Shown here piece by piece: positions 38,901-38,973 of a DNA stretch of 38,973 bases. The notes beneath the pieces are model-generated. The model made no database searches, had not been told where the DNA came from, and was given only the letters and a program-made list of their open reading frames with translations. The translations under genes were made by a program, and so were the position numbers. This DNA is from a virus: positions 1 through 38,973 of IMG/VR virus record IMGVR_UViG_3300007276_000114, one strand, 5' to 3'. Within the stretch, counting starts at the first letter, position 1. Every line of letters starts with the position of its first letter.

Positions 38901-38973
38901 TTTTAGTTCCAAGTAAATGTTTAAGTATGATCTTTAAGTCTTGCCTAATGGGTACTAGTTGAGACTCTAAGTA
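38893..38973 (-). CDS. 3' end of a gene cut by the window edge
   Basis: An open frame enters from the right edge and runs 26 codons to TAG, overlapping the next start (ATGACTAG). The visible residues form an amphipathic helix (YLESQLVPIRQDLKIILKHL). The other two frames are closed. If the window ends were joined as a circle this frame would continue the tail fibre in phase, but the composition is unlike the fibre, so I think it is the end of a separate small gene. Confidence 0.45.
   Translation of the reverse strand, partial: YLESQLVPIRQDLKIILKHLLGTKND

Overview
The window carries most of the genome of a lytic, T7-like podovirus (Autographiviridae type). The hallmarks are a single-subunit RNA polymerase, gp4-type primase-helicase, gp5-type DNA polymerase, gp6-type exonuclease, gp3-type endonuclease, gp2.5-type SSB, gp8 portal, gp10 capsid, gp11/gp12 tail tubes, gp13-gp16-like internal virion proteins, a gp17-type tail fibre N-terminus and gp18/gp19 terminase. 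Every gene I accept lies on the minus strand, so the map reads right to left. The DNA is AT-rich. A B12-dependent ribonucleotide reductase and a MazG-like enzyme suggest an aquatic, probably marine, phage. I see no photosynthesis genes and no integrase. The host cannot be named from the sequence.

In transcription order: 38.97-36.1 kb holds the end-of-map module (small membrane and lysis-type proteins, terminase small and large subunits) followed by four tiny genes to 35.43 kb. 35.43-34.50 kb is a long non-coding region packed with repeats, at the place where a T7-type virion genome has its physical ends. 34.50-32.00 kb is an early block: small proteins, a conserved phage/plasmid protein of unknown function, and a C5-cytosine DNA methyltransferase. 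It ends in a terminator-like hairpin. 32.00-31.35 kb is a second non-coding control region. 31.35-27.0 kb carries small zinc-ribbon and membrane or secreted proteins, a 2-oxoglutarate/Fe(II) oxygenase and the RNA polymerase. 27.0-18.65 kb is DNA metabolism. 18.6-1 is morphogenesis.

The most unusual content is in the two control regions. A 14-bp palindromic element, GTCA-N6-TGAC, occurs 8 times at 31.67-31.80 kb and 4 more times (strict 16-bp period) at 35.15-35.21 kb, bracketing the early block. Next to the second array are five copies of a sequence matching the sigma-54 (-24/-12) promoter consensus, arranged on a ~38-bp period and pointing against all genes. A third motif (ATAG[G/T]CAC on the minus strand) recurs in both regions and may be the promoter of the phage RNA polymerase.

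Other points of interest: the lytic transglycosylase domain sits at the C-terminus of the gp15-like protein instead of the N-terminus of gp16, and the rest of gp16 appears split into two genes. The DNA polymerase has a much shortened thioredoxin-binding segment. A gp7.3-like protein contains 17 consecutive prolines. Several microproteins of 27-59 residues have good ribosome sites. The window joins the late end to the early start without a break, so it derives from a circularised or concatemeric form. The tail fibre (left edge) and another gene (right edge) are both cut, so the tail-fibre tip and perhaps an endolysin are missing.
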